NCBI RefSeq assembly: GCF_945915845.1
Contig: NZ_CAMEFX010000007.1
Span: forward strand, 1 to 64,000
DNA: 64,000 bases
Origin: an uncultured Actinobacillus sp.
GTDB lineage: Bacteria; Pseudomonadota; Gammaproteobacteria; Enterobacterales; Pasteurellaceae
Reading direction: 5' to 3'
Made by a program: the position numbers and the translations under genes. Of the stretch, positions 28,528 to 38,612 are shown in pieces (the stretch's first letter is position 1; the number at the start of each line of letters is the position of its first letter). The notes beneath the pieces were generated by a model. The model saw only the letters and a program-made list of their open reading frames with translations, had not been told where the DNA came from and did not search any database.

Positions 28528-30384
28528 ATGAATGACGCGATACTTTCCTATTTGCCATCGCCTTTGGTGATTACGGTGTCTTTACTGTGCGCGGCGATTT
28601 TTTTATTTGTGCAAAATAAAGTCAGAATGGATGTGATTGCGTTATTGGTGATGTTGGTCTTTTGTTTGACCGGCATTTTATCGGTACAAGAAGTGTTTGC
28701 CGGCTTTAGCGATCCCAATGTGATCTTAATTGCCTTGCTTTTTATTGTGGGGGAAGGGTTAGTCCGTACCGGTGTCGCTTATCAGGTTAGCGAATGGTTG
28801 ATGAAAGCCGCCAAAAATAGCGAAACCAAGGTGTTGATTTTGCTGATGTTAGCAGTGGCCGGACTGGGCGCATTTATGAGTTCAACGGGCGTTGTGGCAA
28901 TTTTTATTCCTGTGGTATTAGTGATTTGTCAACAAATGAAGATTTCGCCGAAGCGATTGATGATGCCCCTTTCAGTGGCGGGCTTAATTAGCGGTATGAT
29001 GACATTGATTGCAACTGCCCCTAACTTGGTGGTCAATGCGGAATTAGTGCGCGTTCACGCAGGGCGTTTTAGCTTCTTTTCTTTTACCCCAATTGGTTTA
29101 CTTGTGCTTGCGTTAGGTATTGTGTATATGCTGGTGGTGCGCCGTTGGTTGTCATCAACAGACGAAGGCACCACAGAAACCGTTGATCGCCATTCTATTG
29201 AAGATTTGATTGAAACCTATCATTTACACGAGCGCGTTAAGCGTTTTGTGGTAAAAAGCGGTTCAAGTTTTATTGGTAAGCCCGTGGAAGAATTACATTT
29301 GCGTTCCAATTATGGTCTAAATATTTTAGCCATTGAACGCTGGAAGCGTTTTCGTCCCGTTTTTCTTGCGGCATCATTGGGTAAAACGGAAATCAAAGAA
29401 AAAGATATTTTAGTGATTGATATTGCCAATCCCGAGTTGGATTTGAATGATCTTTGCCGTTTATTGCATTTGGAACAAGCGGAAATTCGCAGTCAAAACT
29501 TTAATGAGCAAGCGAAATCTATTGGGATGGCAGAAATTACCCCCATTCCGGACGCCAGCGCCATTGGTAAAAGTGCGGTGGAATTACGCTTTAGATCCCG
29601 TTATGGTGTTAATATTATTGGGGTTAAACGCAATGGCGAGTTATTGCAGGGCAATTTAGTGGAAGAGCCTTTTCAACTGGGGGATTTGTTATTGGTGGTT
29701 GGGGATTGGAAACTGATCCAGCAACTGCGTGAAAAAACCAAATCGTTCTTTATTTTGAATTACCCGAGCGAAATTGATAAAGCGGTTCCGGCAAGAAGCC
29801 AAGCGTGGCACGCGATTTTTTCCATTGTCACCATGGTGGTGTTGATGGTGACAGGCATTGTTCCCAACGTTATCGCCGCACTTATCGCTTGTTTAATGTT
29901 AGGGAAATTCCGCTGTGTTGACGCCAAAAGTGCCTATGGCAGTGTACATTGGGCAACGTTAATTTTGATTATTGGCATGATGCCGTTTTCTATTGCGCTA
30001 CAAAAAACAGGTGGTGTGAATTTGGTGGTGGATTTTATGATTCACACCGTGGGTACAATGGGTAAACATTGGATGTTAATCAGTTTATTTGTTTTGTGTG
30101 CAGTGGTGGGGTTGTTTATTTCCAATACTGCCACAGCCATTTTGATGGCGCCTATTGCCATTACCATGGCACAACAATTAGGATTATCGCCTGTGCCTTT
30201 TGCTATGACGGTAGCCATTGCTTCATCTGCGGCTTTTATGACCCCGATTTCATCGCCGGTGAATACCATGGTGTTAGGGCCGGGTAACTATCAATTTAGT
30301 GATTTCGTTAAAATTGGTGTGCCGTTTACGATTTTGGTGATGTTGGTAACGGTGTTTGTTGTACCGCTTTTATTTCCATTTTAA
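28528..30384 (+). CDS. SLC13/DASS-family permease with two RCK_C domains
   Basis: A 618-residue inner-membrane transporter, like E. coli YfbS. Two blocks of membrane helices (about 10-210 and 415-618) flank a cytoplasmic insert with two TrkA-C (RCK_C) ligand-binding domains: FVVKSGSSFIGKPVEELHLRSNYGLNILAI (~230-260) and a similar ASAIGKSAVELRFRSRYGVNIIGV (~338-361). Helix hairpin motifs such as STGVVAIFIPVV and SNTATAILMAPIA fit the divalent anion/Na+ symporter family. The substrate cannot be told from sequence. It begins 11 bases after rnhB. Confidence 0.85.
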   Translation: MNDAILSYLPSPLVITVSLLCAAIFLFVQNKVRMDVIALLVMLVFCLTGILSVQEVFAGFSDPNVILIALLFIVGEGLVRTGVAYQVSEWLMKAAKNSETKVLILLMLAVAGLGAFMSSTGVVAIFIPVVLVICQQMKISPKRLMMPLSVAGLISGMMTLIATAPNLVVNAELVRVHAGRFSFFSFTPIGLLVLALGIVYMLVVRRWLSSTDEGTTETVDRHSIEDLIETYHLHERVKRFVVKSGSSFIGKPVEELHLRSNYGLNILAIERWKRFRPVFLAASLGKTEIKEKDILVIDIANPELDLNDLCRLLHLEQAEIRSQNFNEQAKSIGMAEITPIPDASAIGKSAVELRFRSRYGVNIIGVKRNGELLQGNLVEEPFQLGDLLLVVGDWKLIQQLREKTKSFFILNYPSEIDKAVPARSQAWHAIFSIVTMVVLMVTGIVPNVIAALIACLMLGKFRCVDAKSAYGSVHWATLILIIGMMPFSIALQKTGGVNLVVDFMIHTVGTMGKHWMLISLFVLCAVVGLFISNTATAILMAPIAITMAQQLGLSPVPFAMTVAIASSAAFMTPISSPVNTMVLGPGNYQFSDFVKIGVPFTILVMLVTVFVVPLLFPF

Positions 30385-30404
30385 TGCATAAAACAAGGAA
30401 AAAT

Positions 30405-30998
30405 ATGACCGCACTTTTAGAGAAAAAATTAAAAATCGGCTTGGTTTCAGTGTCAGATCGCGCTTCAAGCGGTGTTTATGCCGACCAAGGTATCCCTGAA
30501 TTACAGGCGTGGTTGGAAAGCGCGCTGGTGGATGAGTTTGATGTAGAAACCCGATTAATCCCCGATGAACAAGCTGAGATTGAGCAAACTTTAGTGGATT
30601 TGGTGGATAATTGCCAATGCCATTTAGTGTTAACGACAGGCGGTACAGGACCTGCCAAACGTGACGTAACCCCTGATGCCACATTAGCCATTGCCGATCG
30701 CGAAATGCCGGGTTTTGGCGAGCAAATGCGCCAAGTGAGTTTGCATTTTGTGCCAACGGCAATTTTGTCGCGCCAAGTGGGGGTTATTCGTAAAAATAGC
30801 TTAATTCTAAATTTACCGGGGCAACCTAAAGCTATTAAAGAAACCTTAGAAGGGGTGAAAGATGGGGACGGTAAGGTGTTGGTGAAAGGGATTTTTGCGG
30901 CAGTGCCTTATTGCTTGCAACTTATTGACGGTATTTACATTGATACCAAACCTGAAGTGATTGAAAGTTTTAGACCGAAATCAGCTCGCCGAGCATAA
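30405..30998 (+). CDS. mog: Molybdopterin adenylyltransferase
   Basis: A 197-residue MoaB/Mog enzyme that adenylylates molybdopterin before molybdate insertion. Motifs are GLVSVSDRASSGVYADQGIP, TTGGTGPAKRDVTPDAT and LPGQPKAIKETL. I chose the ATG at 30405 after AAGGAA; an uptake sequence (ACCGCACTT) lies within the first codons. It may share a transcript with the permease just upstream, which does not prove a molybdate link. Confidence 0.93.
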   Translation: MTALLEKKLKIGLVSVSDRASSGVYADQGIPELQAWLESALVDEFDVETRLIPDEQAEIEQTLVDLVDNCQCHLVLTTGGTGPAKRDVTPDATLAIADREMPGFGEQMRQVSLHFVPTAILSRQVGVIRKNSLILNLPGQPKAIKETLEGVKDGDGKVLVKGIFAAVPYCLQLIDGIYIDTKPEVIESFRPKSARRA

Positions 30999-31010
30999 GA
31001 AGGAGGGGCT

Positions 31011-31472
31011 ATGACGCTCTCTTTTGTGATTATTGCGCTTTGTGCAGGCTTTGCCCTGGCGATACAAGCGGCAATCAATAGCCAGCTTGCAGGGGCGTTG
31101 ATTGGACAACCTGTTGTGGCAGCATTTATTTCCTTTTTAACAGGAACTATTGTGTTGCTTGTAATTTGTTGGTGGAAAGCGGATCTGGCTATCGCTTGGC
31201 AACATATCCCGAAGCAACCTTGGTGGAAATTAATTGGCGGCCCCCTTGGCGCGTTGGTGGTGTTTACGACCATCTTTCTCGCCCCCAAAATTGGCGTTAC
31301 CAATATGCTGTTTTTTATTATCGTGGGGCAATTGATTGCGGCAATGTTGATTGATCACTTTGGGCTGCTTGGCATGAATGAACGCCCAATGCAAATTTGG
31401 CAAATTATCGGTTTGTTGGTGATTGCTTTGGGATTAACGATTTTCTTTTTTGGTAAGAAATTATTTGGATAA
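31011..31472 (+). CDS. DMT-superfamily YdcZ-like membrane protein
   Basis: A 153-residue protein with about five hydrophobic helices, matching the DUF606/YdcZ branch of the drug/metabolite transporter superfamily (AIQAAINSQLAGALIGQPVVAAFISFLTGT region, about 17-46). Such half-size proteins usually act as dimers. The start is preceded by AAGGAGG. It sits between mog and glnB with short gaps. Substrate unknown. Confidence 0.8.
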   Translation: MTLSFVIIALCAGFALAIQAAINSQLAGALIGQPVVAAFISFLTGTIVLLVICWWKADLAIAWQHIPKQPWWKLIGGPLGALVVFTTIFLAPKIGVTNMLFFIIVGQLIAAMLIDHFGLLGMNERPMQIWQIIGLLVIALGLTIFFFGKKLFG

Positions 31473-31823
<351 letters not shown>

Positions 31824-31847
31824 CTTGGATTTTTATAGGAAATGAGT

Positions 31848-32222
31848 ATGAAAAAATTTTGGACGTTATTTAGTATTGTTACTTTGGCATTTGTGGCAGC
31901 TTGCGATAATGGCTCAAATGTTAAAGCCGAGATGGGGCAAATGTCGTTGGCGGTGAATAAATTAACGGATGCGAAAACTACGGATGAATTTCATCAGGCA
32001 GCGATGATGTTACGTGATGCTTCTTTACAAGCCATGGCTAAACAACCTTCAAGCATTAAAAATGCAGAAGATTTCAAAGGTTATCAAGCCGGTATGCAAC
32101 AATTTATCGATGCCCTTGATCAAGCGGATGCGTTAGCGCAACAAGGGGATTTAGATGAAGCCAAACGTGCAACGCAACGCTTGTTTGAATTGAAGAAAGA
32201 ATTTCATGTGAAATATAAATAA
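31848..32222 (+). CDS. Lipoprotein cytochrome b562-like
   Basis: A 124-residue lipoprotein with a signal peptide and lipobox VAAC (Cys19). The mature part aligns by eye with E. coli cytochrome b562, a four-helix bundle binding haem non-covalently, and both axial ligands appear kept: Met29 in KAEMGQM near the start of helix 1 and His120 in KKEFHVKYK at the end of helix 4. Classic cytochrome b562 is soluble; here a lipid anchor is predicted. I chose the ATG at 31848, since AGGAA is too close to the ATG two codons earlier. The redox partner is unknown. Confidence 0.8.
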   Translation: MKKFWTLFSIVTLAFVAACDNGSNVKAEMGQMSLAVNKLTDAKTTDEFHQAAMMLRDASLQAMAKQPSSIKNAEDFKGYQAGMQQFIDALDQADALAQQGDLDEAKRATQRLFELKKEFHVKYK

Positions 32223-32245
32223 CCAAAAGGTCAGATGGCGAATAA

Positions 32246-32370
32246 AGTTCATCTTTGAGAAAAACCTAGCACGCGCCGTGCTAGGTTTATTAAGCCCAGC
32301 CCCGCCGGGGCTGAAAGAAAGAGCCGCAGAGCGGCTCAGATTAAGTAACCCTATACGGCTCGTATAGGGG
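32246..32370. repeat. Composite four-hairpin repeat, copy 3 (reverse orientation)
   Basis: The order is D-C-B-A: CCTAGCACGCGCCGTGCTAG (32265-32284), CAGCCCCGCCGGGGCTG (32297-32313), GAGCCGCAGAGCGGCTC (32321-32337) and CCCTATACGGCTCGTATAGG (32349-32368). All four stems are near perfect. It lies between the cytochrome b562 gene and the AI-2E-type exporter gene. Confidence 0.9.
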
Positions 32371-32415
32371 AAAACAGTTTGAACTGAAAGCGCGGTTAAA
32401 ATTTACTGAGTTTTT

Positions 32416-33474
32416 ATGAATACAGAAAAATCTCTTGTTCCTTATTTCTTAGGGGCGGCAAGTCTGGTGGTTATTTTAGCCGGGGTAAAGTTATCCGCAG
32501 AAATTATCGTGCCTTTTTTGTTGTCCTTGTTCATTGCGATTATTTGTTCACCCATGATTAAATTCATGACAAATCATCGCATACCTCACTGGTTAGCGAT
32601 TTCCTTGTTATTTACGCTGATTCTGTTGATCTTTTTTTCTTTGATTAGCTTGATTAATGGCACGGTGCAAGAATTTACGCAGTCAATGCCACAATATAAG
32701 CTGTTGATGGCTGAGCGTTTAAATGATGTGAAAGCCTTGGCGGAGCGGTTTAAGGTTCCCTTTAATATTGATTCCGGCAAAATGGCCAAGCAGTTTGATC
32801 CCAATATTATTATGAATTTTGTCAGTCGCTTACTGGTTAATTTCTCAAATGTGGTTTCAAATGCCTTTGTATTAATTCTCGTGGTGATCTTTATGTTATC
32901 GGAAGCTCCAACCGCTAAACGAAAATTTGCCGTTGCGTTTTCAAAAAATAATAACGAAGAGAATGTGTCAGAACGTTATTTAGATCGCGTATTGCAAGGC
33001 GTTATCGGTTATCTTGCAGTGAAAACCACGGTGAGCCTATTAACGGGTTTCTTAGTTTGGGTGTTGCTCGAAATTGCCGGGGTTCAGTACGCTGTACTTT
33101 GGGCAACATTGAGTTTCTTATTTAACTATATCCCGAATATCGGCTCAATTTTGGCAGCCATTCCAATTATTGTGCAGTCGTTTTTGCTCAATGGTTTTTC
33201 GGTCGGGTTTGCTGTTGCAATAGGCGTGATCGCCATTAATATGGTGGTTGGTAATGTGTTAGAACCTAAAATGATGGGCAAAAAGTTAGGGCTTTCAACG
33301 CTCGTGGTTTTCCTTTCGCTCTTATTTTGGGGATGGTTATTGGGAACGGTCGGGATGTTGCTTTCGGTGCCATTAACCATGGCGTTAAAAATTACGTTGG
33401 AATCCAGCCCTAAAACCGCACGATATGCGGTGTTGTTAGGGGATTTACCCGAACAGGACAAGACAGCGTCATAG
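32416..33474 (+). CDS. AI-2E/PerM-family membrane transporter
   Basis: A 352-residue polytopic protein (about 7-8 helices) of the AI-2E exporter family (TqsA/YdiK type). A hydrophobic N-terminal trio of helices is followed by a hydrophilic stretch (about 95-140) and a helix-rich half with the conserved YIPNIGSILAAIP and NVLEPKMMGKKLGLSTLVV motifs. E. coli TqsA affects autoinducer-2 efflux, but other relatives move Na+/H+, so the substrate stays open. The ribosome site is weak. Confidence 0.85.
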   Translation: MNTEKSLVPYFLGAASLVVILAGVKLSAEIIVPFLLSLFIAIICSPMIKFMTNHRIPHWLAISLLFTLILLIFFSLISLINGTVQEFTQSMPQYKLLMAERLNDVKALAERFKVPFNIDSGKMAKQFDPNIIMNFVSRLLVNFSNVVSNAFVLILVVIFMLSEAPTAKRKFAVAFSKNNNEENVSERYLDRVLQGVIGYLAVKTTVSLLTGFLVWVLLEIAGVQYAVLWATLSFLFNYIPNIGSILAAIPIIVQSFLLNGFSVGFAVAIGVIAINMVVGNVLEPKMMGKKLGLSTLVVFLSLLFWGWLLGTVGMLLSVPLTMALKITLESSPKTARYAVLLGDLPEQDKTAS

Positions 33475-33489
33475 TTCTTATTGATGTGG

Positions 33490-33516
33490 AAAGTGCGGTC
33501 ATATTAACCGCACTTC
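33490..33516. terminator. Inverted uptake-sequence pair after AI-2E-type gene
   Basis: AAGTGCGGT (33491-33499) and ACCGCACTT (33507-33515) form a hairpin 16 bases after the stop codon. T-rich DNA follows only at 33532, so termination strength is uncertain. Confidence 0.55.
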
Positions 33517-33564
33517 AGATTGCTGACAAAGTTTTTTTATTTAATATTTTTAATATGAAATGAC

Positions 33565-33635
33565 TGTAGGGGCGAAACATCTTTCGCCCTGATTTATCAT
33601 GATTATTTTGGGGCGAAAAATATTTCGCCCCTACA
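33565..33635. repeat. Nested palindrome of the GGGGCGAAA type
   Basis: TGTAGGGGCGAAACATCTTT-CGCCC (33565-33589) and GGGGCGAAAAATATTTCGCC-CCTACA (33610-33635) are each palindromic and are also inverted copies of each other. A related half copy lies between groES and groEL. No gene is present from 33475 to 33695. Confidence 0.75.
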
Positions 33636-33660
33636 ACATTATTAGGTTTGTCATCAGTCC

Positions 33661-33690
33661 AAAGTGCGGTCATATTAACCGCACTTTTTG
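33661..33690. terminator. Inverted uptake-sequence pair after dsbB
   Basis: AAAGTGCGGT (33661-33670) and ACCGCACTTT (33678-33687) form a hairpin in the convergent gap between the AI-2E-type gene and dsbB; T-rich sequence follows on the + strand. Confidence 0.65.
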
Positions 33691-33695
33691 TTGTT

Positions 33696-34229
33696 TTAGT
33701 GGAAAATATCCCGAGTTTCTTTACTTTTCTTAACTTGGCTGATAAGCACAAGGATAAGCACGAGAGTGTAGATGGAAAATGCCACAACTAACCATTGCAC
33801 CATGGTTAACCCAAGCCATTGCCAACTGATTTCACTACATAACCCGGTAGGTTTAAACATAAAAGGTAGCCATTCATGTAGCGGCAATGTTTGTGGAAAT
33901 TCCGGAATAATTGGACAGGTTTTCCATGGTGCAGGGTTCATTTGCAAATCCATATGATGAATCGCAATCAGTAACCCTTTAATTGCACTGAATAAACCGA
34001 GCGCGAGAGCAATTAAGCGGATCGCGAGAAAACGTGGCGCAATAAATCCAATCAATCCGGCAAATGCAATGCCAAGAACGGCAACGCGTTCATAAATACA
34101 CATGACGCAGGGCTGAAGTTCCATTCCGTGTTGGAAATAAAGTGCGGTCAATTCTAGGGCGATTGCACTGACAAACAGCAATAACCAACCTGAACGTTCT
34201 ACGGACCAATCTTTAAAAAATCGTAACAT
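33696..34229 (-). CDS. dsbB: Disulfide bond formation protein B
   Basis: A 177-residue inner-membrane quinone reductase that reoxidises DsbA. Four transmembrane helices are visible, with the first catalytic pair C41/C44 (CVMC) and the second loop pair near C105 (WKTCPII) and C131 (PTGLCSEISW), matching E. coli C41/44/104/130. It is 17 bases after nhaB on the same strand, as in E. coli. Confidence 0.97.
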   Translation of the reverse strand: MLRFFKDWSVERSGWLLLFVSAIALELTALYFQHGMELQPCVMCIYERVAVLGIAFAGLIGFIAPRFLAIRLIALALGLFSAIKGLLIAIHHMDLQMNPAPWKTCPIIPEFPQTLPLHEWLPFMFKPTGLCSEISWQWLGLTMVQWLVVAFSIYTLVLILVLISQVKKSKETRDIFH

Positions 34230-34246
34230 TGCATTTTCCTTAATGA

Positions 34247-35815
34247 TTAATGACCTACCGCAACAGCTGCAGGAACATGTGGCGAACTAATTAACCCCAC
34301 TTGGAATAACCATTGTGTTGCACTAGGTAAAATGAATTCCACGGCGGCTAGCCCTACCAACGTAAGAACAATGGTGTAAGGCAACGCCATAACGACCATT
34401 CTGCCATAAGATAAACGGATAAGTGGCGCAATCGCAGAAGTTAATAAGAATAAGAATGCCGCTTGCCCATTTGGTGTGGCAACCGATGGTAAGTTTGTCC
34501 CTGTATTAATGGCGACTGCAATCATCTCAAATTGTTCAGGTGAAATAGCACCATTGGCTAAGGCACTTTTCGCTTCATTAATATAGACCGTTGCAACGAA
34601 AACGTTATCCGAAATCGCAGATAAAACACCATTAAATGCGTAGAATAATAAAAGTTGAACATTTTCCGCCGCACTTAACACGATACTGATAATGGGGGCA
34701 AATAAATGCTGGTCTATGATAACGGCAACCACAGAGAAGAAGACGACTAATAATGCCGTAAATGGCAATGATTCTTGGAAAGCATGTCCAAGAGCATGTT
34801 CATCGGTAATGCCATTGTAGCTGGTGGTTAAGATAATCACGGTTAAGCCAATCAAACCTACTGCAGCTAAATGGAAGGCTAAACCGATCACGAGCCATAC
34901 GCCCACAAACCCTTGTACCACTAATTTTACGCGATCTTGTTTAGTGAGTTTTTGTTCTTGGAAACGGTCAAATTTTGCTAACTCAGCCCAAACTTTACGT
35001 GGTAGTCTTTCGCCGTAGCCAAATAAACGGAGTTTTTCCACGGTGACAGTGGTTAAAACGCCACAGATTAAGACGGGGAGAGTAACAGGTGCCATACGGA
35101 AGAAAAATTCTTTAAATCCCCAGCCCGCTTGTTCCGCGATGATTAAGTTTTGTGGTTCTCCCACCATGGTCATTACACCACCTAATGCGGTTCCCACAGC
35201 GGCATGCATTAATAGGCTACGCAAGAATGCGCGGAAATTTTCTAAAATATCCACATGTCTGGTGATTTTGTTATCATTGGTAATATCAGTCGAATCTTCA
35301 AAAGAAACCCCTGATGCCACTTTGTGATAAACCCCATAGAACCCCATGCCAACGCTAATGATTACAGCGATAACGGTCAGTGCATCTAAAAAGGCAGATA
35401 AAAACGCCGCACTTAAGCAGAAAGCAAGGGATAGGGTGATTTTAGAATGGATTCGGAGAAGAAGTTTGGTGAACGCATAAAGCAATAATTGCTTCATAAA
35501 GTAAATACCCGCCACCATAAACATTAACAGTAAAATGACTTCAAAGTTTGCCATAATTTCTGCTTTAACATGTTCAGGGCTTGTCATACCGATGGTGACC
35601 GCTTCTAAAGCGAGCATACCGCCGGGTTGCAATGGATAGCATTTTAACGCCATAGCAAGAGTGAAAATAAATTCAGCCACCAATAGCCAACCGGCTACAA
35701 AGGGGTTAATCCAGAATACAACAGGATTTATTAATAGGAAGGCGACAATGGTAACTTTATACCAATTTGGGCTTTTGCCCATAAAGTTATTCATAAATGC
35801 TTGTATGTACTGCAT
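34247..35815 (-). CDS. nhaB: Na+/H+ antiporter NhaB
   Basis: A 522-residue inner-membrane antiporter that expels Na+ in exchange for protons. It has about 12 hydrophobic segments; family stretches include [28 protein letters not shown]-like [16 protein letters not shown] and [19 protein letters not shown]. Divergent from fadR, with dsbB downstream, the same trio as in E. coli. Confidence 0.97.
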   Translation of the reverse strand: MQYIQAFMNNFMGKSPNWYKVTIVAFLLINPVVFWINPFVAGWLLVAEFIFTLAMALKCYPLQPGGMLALEAVTIGMTSPEHVKAEIMANFEVILLLMFMVAGIYFMKQLLLYAFTKLLLRIHSKITLSLAFCLSAAFLSAFLDALTVIAVIISVGMGFYGVYHKVASGVSFEDSTDITNDNKITRHVDILENFRAFLRSLLMHAAVGTALGGVMTMVGEPQNLIIAEQAGWGFKEFFFRMAPVTLPVLICGVLTTVTVEKLRLFGYGERLPRKVWAELAKFDRFQEQKLTKQDRVKLVVQGFVGVWLVIGLAFHLAAVGLIGLTVIILTTSYNGITDEHALGHAFQESLPFTALLVVFFSVVAVIIDQHLFAPIISIVLSAAENVQLLLFYAFNGVLSAISDNVFVATVYINEAKSALANGAISPEQFEMIAVAINTGTNLPSVATPNGQAAFLFLLTSAIAPLIRLSYGRMVVMALPYTIVLTLVGLAAVEFILPSATQWLFQVGLISSPHVPAAVAVGH

Positions 35816-35950
35816 ATAAATTTTTGTCCTTTGGCAAAAAACACTTTCAATGCGTCCAACTTTAACGGATAATGGCGCAAATTTACAGCATAAATTATAA
35901 ATTTTTTCATTTTTTTATTTCCCCATTTTATACAAGAAGAGAAATCATTA

Positions 35951-36688
35951 ATGAGCAATCCAATCGAGCCTATTCTTAAAGCCAGGAGCCCTGCTGCACT
36001 TGCAGAAGAATATATTATTAAAAGTATTTGGAATAACTATTTCCCTCCCGGTTCTGCTCTTCCTGCGGAACGTGAACTCGCTGAACGTATTGGTGTAACA
36101 CGTACGACATTGCGAGAAGTATTGCAACGCTTATCTCGCGATGGATGGCTAACCATTCAACATGGCAAACCTACGCTGGTTAATGATGTGTGGGAAACTT
36201 CAGGACTTAATATTTTAGAAGTGTTAATCAATCTTGATAGTACACTTTCACCCATTTTAATTGCAAATGTCCTTTCTGCTCGAACGAATTTGGCGACTAT
36301 TTATGTGCCGCGTGCATTTAAAATTGCCCCAACAGAGTCCTTAGCCTTATTCAAGGATTACGATAAATTACCCGATGAACCAAAGGCTTACGTAGAATTT
36401 GATTATGCCATTTTCCGTAATTTGACCTTTGTATCTAAAAATCCAATTTATGGTTTAGTGTTAAATAGCTTAAAAGGACTTTATACGCGTGTTGGAATGG
36501 TGTATTTTTCATTACCGGAAGCCCGTGCGTTAGCGGTTGATTTTTATGCAGAATTAGCCAAATTAGGCGAAGAACAGCGTTTTAATGAAATCGTAGAATG
36601 TATCCGTGAATATGGGCGAGCAAGCGGTGCGATTTATGCGAAGCTACAAGATCAACTTATCGCGGCAATGATTCAGAATAATAAATAA
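35951..36688 (+). CDS. fadR: Fatty acid metabolism regulator FadR
   Basis: A 245-residue GntR-family transcription factor. The winged HTH spans about residues 10-75 (LPAERELAERIGVTRTTLREVLQRLSRDGWL), followed by the all-helical acyl-CoA-binding domain. In E. coli it represses fad genes and activates fabA/fabB. It is divergent from nhaB across 135 bases that probably hold both promoters. A palindromic repeat follows the gene. Confidence 0.97.
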   Translation: MSNPIEPILKARSPAALAEEYIIKSIWNNYFPPGSALPAERELAERIGVTRTTLREVLQRLSRDGWLTIQHGKPTLVNDVWETSGLNILEVLINLDSTLSPILIANVLSARTNLATIYVPRAFKIAPTESLALFKDYDKLPDEPKAYVEFDYAIFRNLTFVSKNPIYGLVLNSLKGLYTRVGMVYFSLPEARALAVDFYAELAKLGEEQRFNEIVECIREYGRASGAIYAKLQDQLIAAMIQNNK

Positions 36689-36705
36689 TTTGTAGCATTA
36701 TGTAG

Positions 36706-36814
36706 CACTCGTACAAAGCTGAAATGTCGGTTGGTGAGCCTGTCGAACCATAAGACATTTCAGCGACTGTACAAGACTCACGTTTCGACAGGCTCAACGA
36801 CCGTCTTGTGTAAC
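36706..36814. repeat. Twin-hairpin repeat with inverted loops
   Basis: Hairpin 1 has stem GCTGAAATGTC/GACATTTCAGC (36718-36728 and 36754-36764) and carries GTGAGCCTGTCGAACC in its loop. Hairpin 2 has stem TGTACAAGAC/GTCTTGTGTA (36768-36777 and 36803-36812) and carries the inverse GTTTCGACAGGCTCAAC. The loops can therefore also pair with each other. The core GTTCGACAGGCTCA is of a REP-like type. It lies between convergent fadR and folB. Confidence 0.8.
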
Positions 36815-36881
36815 AGCAACCTAATATTGATAATTTGTAGTGAATAACAGGGGAGACTTAATTGTTTCCCTTTATTACTTA

Positions 36882-37238
36882 TTAACGCTTACCACGCTCA
36901 ATAATGATCCCCACATTCTTCGCCTGCGCAACGGCTTTGGGTTTGCTTAACTTTAAACGAAGCCATTGAATCCCAAATTTCTCTTGCAACTGAGCGGCAA
37001 CTTCATTGGCGACCCGTTCAATTAATAAAAAAGGTTTGCTTTCGACATAATGGATAATAAATTCGCTCACTTCTGCATAATTCAAGCAAAATTTCACATC
37101 ATCCGTTTCCGCCGCTTTACGACTATCCCACGCCATTTCAATATCAAAAATGAGTTTCTGTTTAATTTGTTGCTCCCACTCATAAACACCAATTTGAGCA
37201 AAAACGATAAGTTCTTCAATAAAAATACGATCTGTCAT
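36882..37238 (-). CDS. folB: Dihydroneopterin aldolase
   Basis: A 118-residue folate-pathway enzyme of the tunnelling fold that releases glycolaldehyde from dihydroneopterin. The substrate Glu is in IGVYEWE, the catalytic Tyr in LNYAEV and the Lys near the C-terminus in LRLKLSKPKAV. Divergent from plsY, as in E. coli. Confidence 0.95.
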   Translation of the reverse strand: MTDRIFIEELIVFAQIGVYEWEQQIKQKLIFDIEMAWDSRKAAETDDVKFCLNYAEVSEFIIHYVESKPFLLIERVANEVAAQLQEKFGIQWLRLKLSKPKAVAQAKNVGIIIERGKR

Positions 37239-37321
37239 ATATTTTTTATTCCTGAGAAAAAATTTGCCCTAATGCTATCAAGTTTAGGTAAAATAAACAA
37301 AAATTTATTAAGGAAGAGATT

Positions 37322-37918
37322 ATGAGCCAATTTGCCCTTTGTTATATGCTTGCAGCCTATTTGCTTGGTTCAATTTCGAGTGCCATTTTAATTTGCCGTA
37401 TGGCAGGTTTGCCTGATCCCCGTGAAAATGGCTCGGGCAACCCCGGCGCAACCAATGTGCTCCGTATAGGGGGAAGATGGGCGGCATTAGCAGTATTTGT
37501 TTTTGATGCACTAAAAGGTGCGTTACCTGTGTGGATTGGTTATCGTCTGGGATTAACCCAATTTGAGTTGGGCATGGTGGCGTTGGGTGCTTGCCTTGGG
37601 CATATTTTCCCGATTTTCTTTAAATTTAAAGGGGGAAAAGGCGTTGCAACGGCGTTTGGTGCGATTGCCCCTATTGCTTGGGGTGTCACAGGCACCATGT
37701 TAGGCACTTGGCTACTGGTCTTTTTGATTAGTGGTTATTCTTCATTAAGTGCGGTTGTTGCTGCTTTGCTGACGCCGCTCTATGTGTGGTATTTTCGCCC
37801 TGAATTTACGTTCCCTGTTGCTTTGGTTTGTTGTCTTTTGGTGTATCGTCATCACGGCAATATTCAACGTTTGTGGCGCGGGCAAGAAGATAAATTTTTA
37901 TGGCGCAAAAAATCCTAA
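37322..37918 (+). CDS. plsY: Glycerol-3-phosphate acyltransferase PlsY
   Basis: A 198-residue inner-membrane enzyme that acylates glycerol-3-P with acyl-phosphate to make lysophosphatidate. About five helices; the three conserved loops appear as [29 protein letters not shown] and the later [13 protein letters not shown]. Preceded by AGGAAGAG. Confidence 0.96.
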   Translation: MSQFALCYMLAAYLLGSISSAILICRMAGLPDPRENGSGNPGATNVLRIGGRWAALAVFVFDALKGALPVWIGYRLGLTQFELGMVALGACLGHIFPIFFKFKGGKGVATAFGAIAPIAWGVTGTMLGTWLLVFLISGYSSLSAVVAALLTPLYVWYFRPEFTFPVALVCCLLVYRHHGNIQRLWRGQEDKFLWRKKS

Positions 37919-37997
37919 TAGGTTGACTAATAGTGGTTTAACCACCCATGATCTATTTTCAGTTATACTACATCTCCCTAAAAATTAAGGATAAATT

Positions 37998-38447
37998 ATG
38001 CAATCTCCACGAATTTTGCTGTTAAATGGCCCGAATTTGAATATGTTAGGGGCGCGAGAACCGAAGTATTATGGTTCTTTATCATTGGCGACAATTGAAG
38101 CGAATATGCAAGCGCAGGCGGAAAAGTGCGGTGTAAATTTGGATTGTTTTCAAGCGAATAGCGAAGAAAAACTGATCAATAAAATTCATGAAAGTTTTCA
38201 AAAAGTGGATTTTATTATTATTAATCCGGCGGCTTATACGCACACCAGCGTTGCGTTACGTGATGCCTTATTAGCGGTGGCAATCCCGTTTGTGGAAGTG
38301 CATTTATCTAATATTCATAAACGTGAACCATTTCGCCATCATTCTTATTTTTCTGATGTGGCCGAAGGGGTCATTTGTGGTTTAGGTGCTCAGGGTTATG
38401 ACTGTGCTTTTCAATTTGCACTGGAGTATTTAGCTAAAAAAGCATAA
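37998..38447 (+). CDS. aroQ: 3-dehydroquinate dehydratase, type II
   Basis: A 149-residue shikimate-pathway enzyme, forming dodecamers. Active-site motifs are [19 protein letters not shown] (with the catalytic Tyr), [26 protein letters not shown] and [18 protein letters not shown]. Upstream of accB as in many gamma-proteobacteria. Confidence 0.97.
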   Translation: MQSPRILLLNGPNLNMLGAREPKYYGSLSLATIEANMQAQAEKCGVNLDCFQANSEEKLINKIHESFQKVDFIIINPAAYTHTSVALRDALLAVAIPFVEVHLSNIHKREPFRHHSYFSDVAEGVICGLGAQGYDCAFQFALEYLAKKA

Positions 38448-38612
38448 TTTTTTTAGAATTTTCACCGAAAATAGTAGAAAGTTGTCGCAAAAAGTCATAT
38501 TTTCGGGTAATCTTGCGTTCACAAAAAAGAATTTATTTTGCCGTGCTTTTGATTGATAAAATCAAGCATCCAAAAGCGCGGTTCGTTTTTTCATCATTTA
38601 GGAAATACAACA

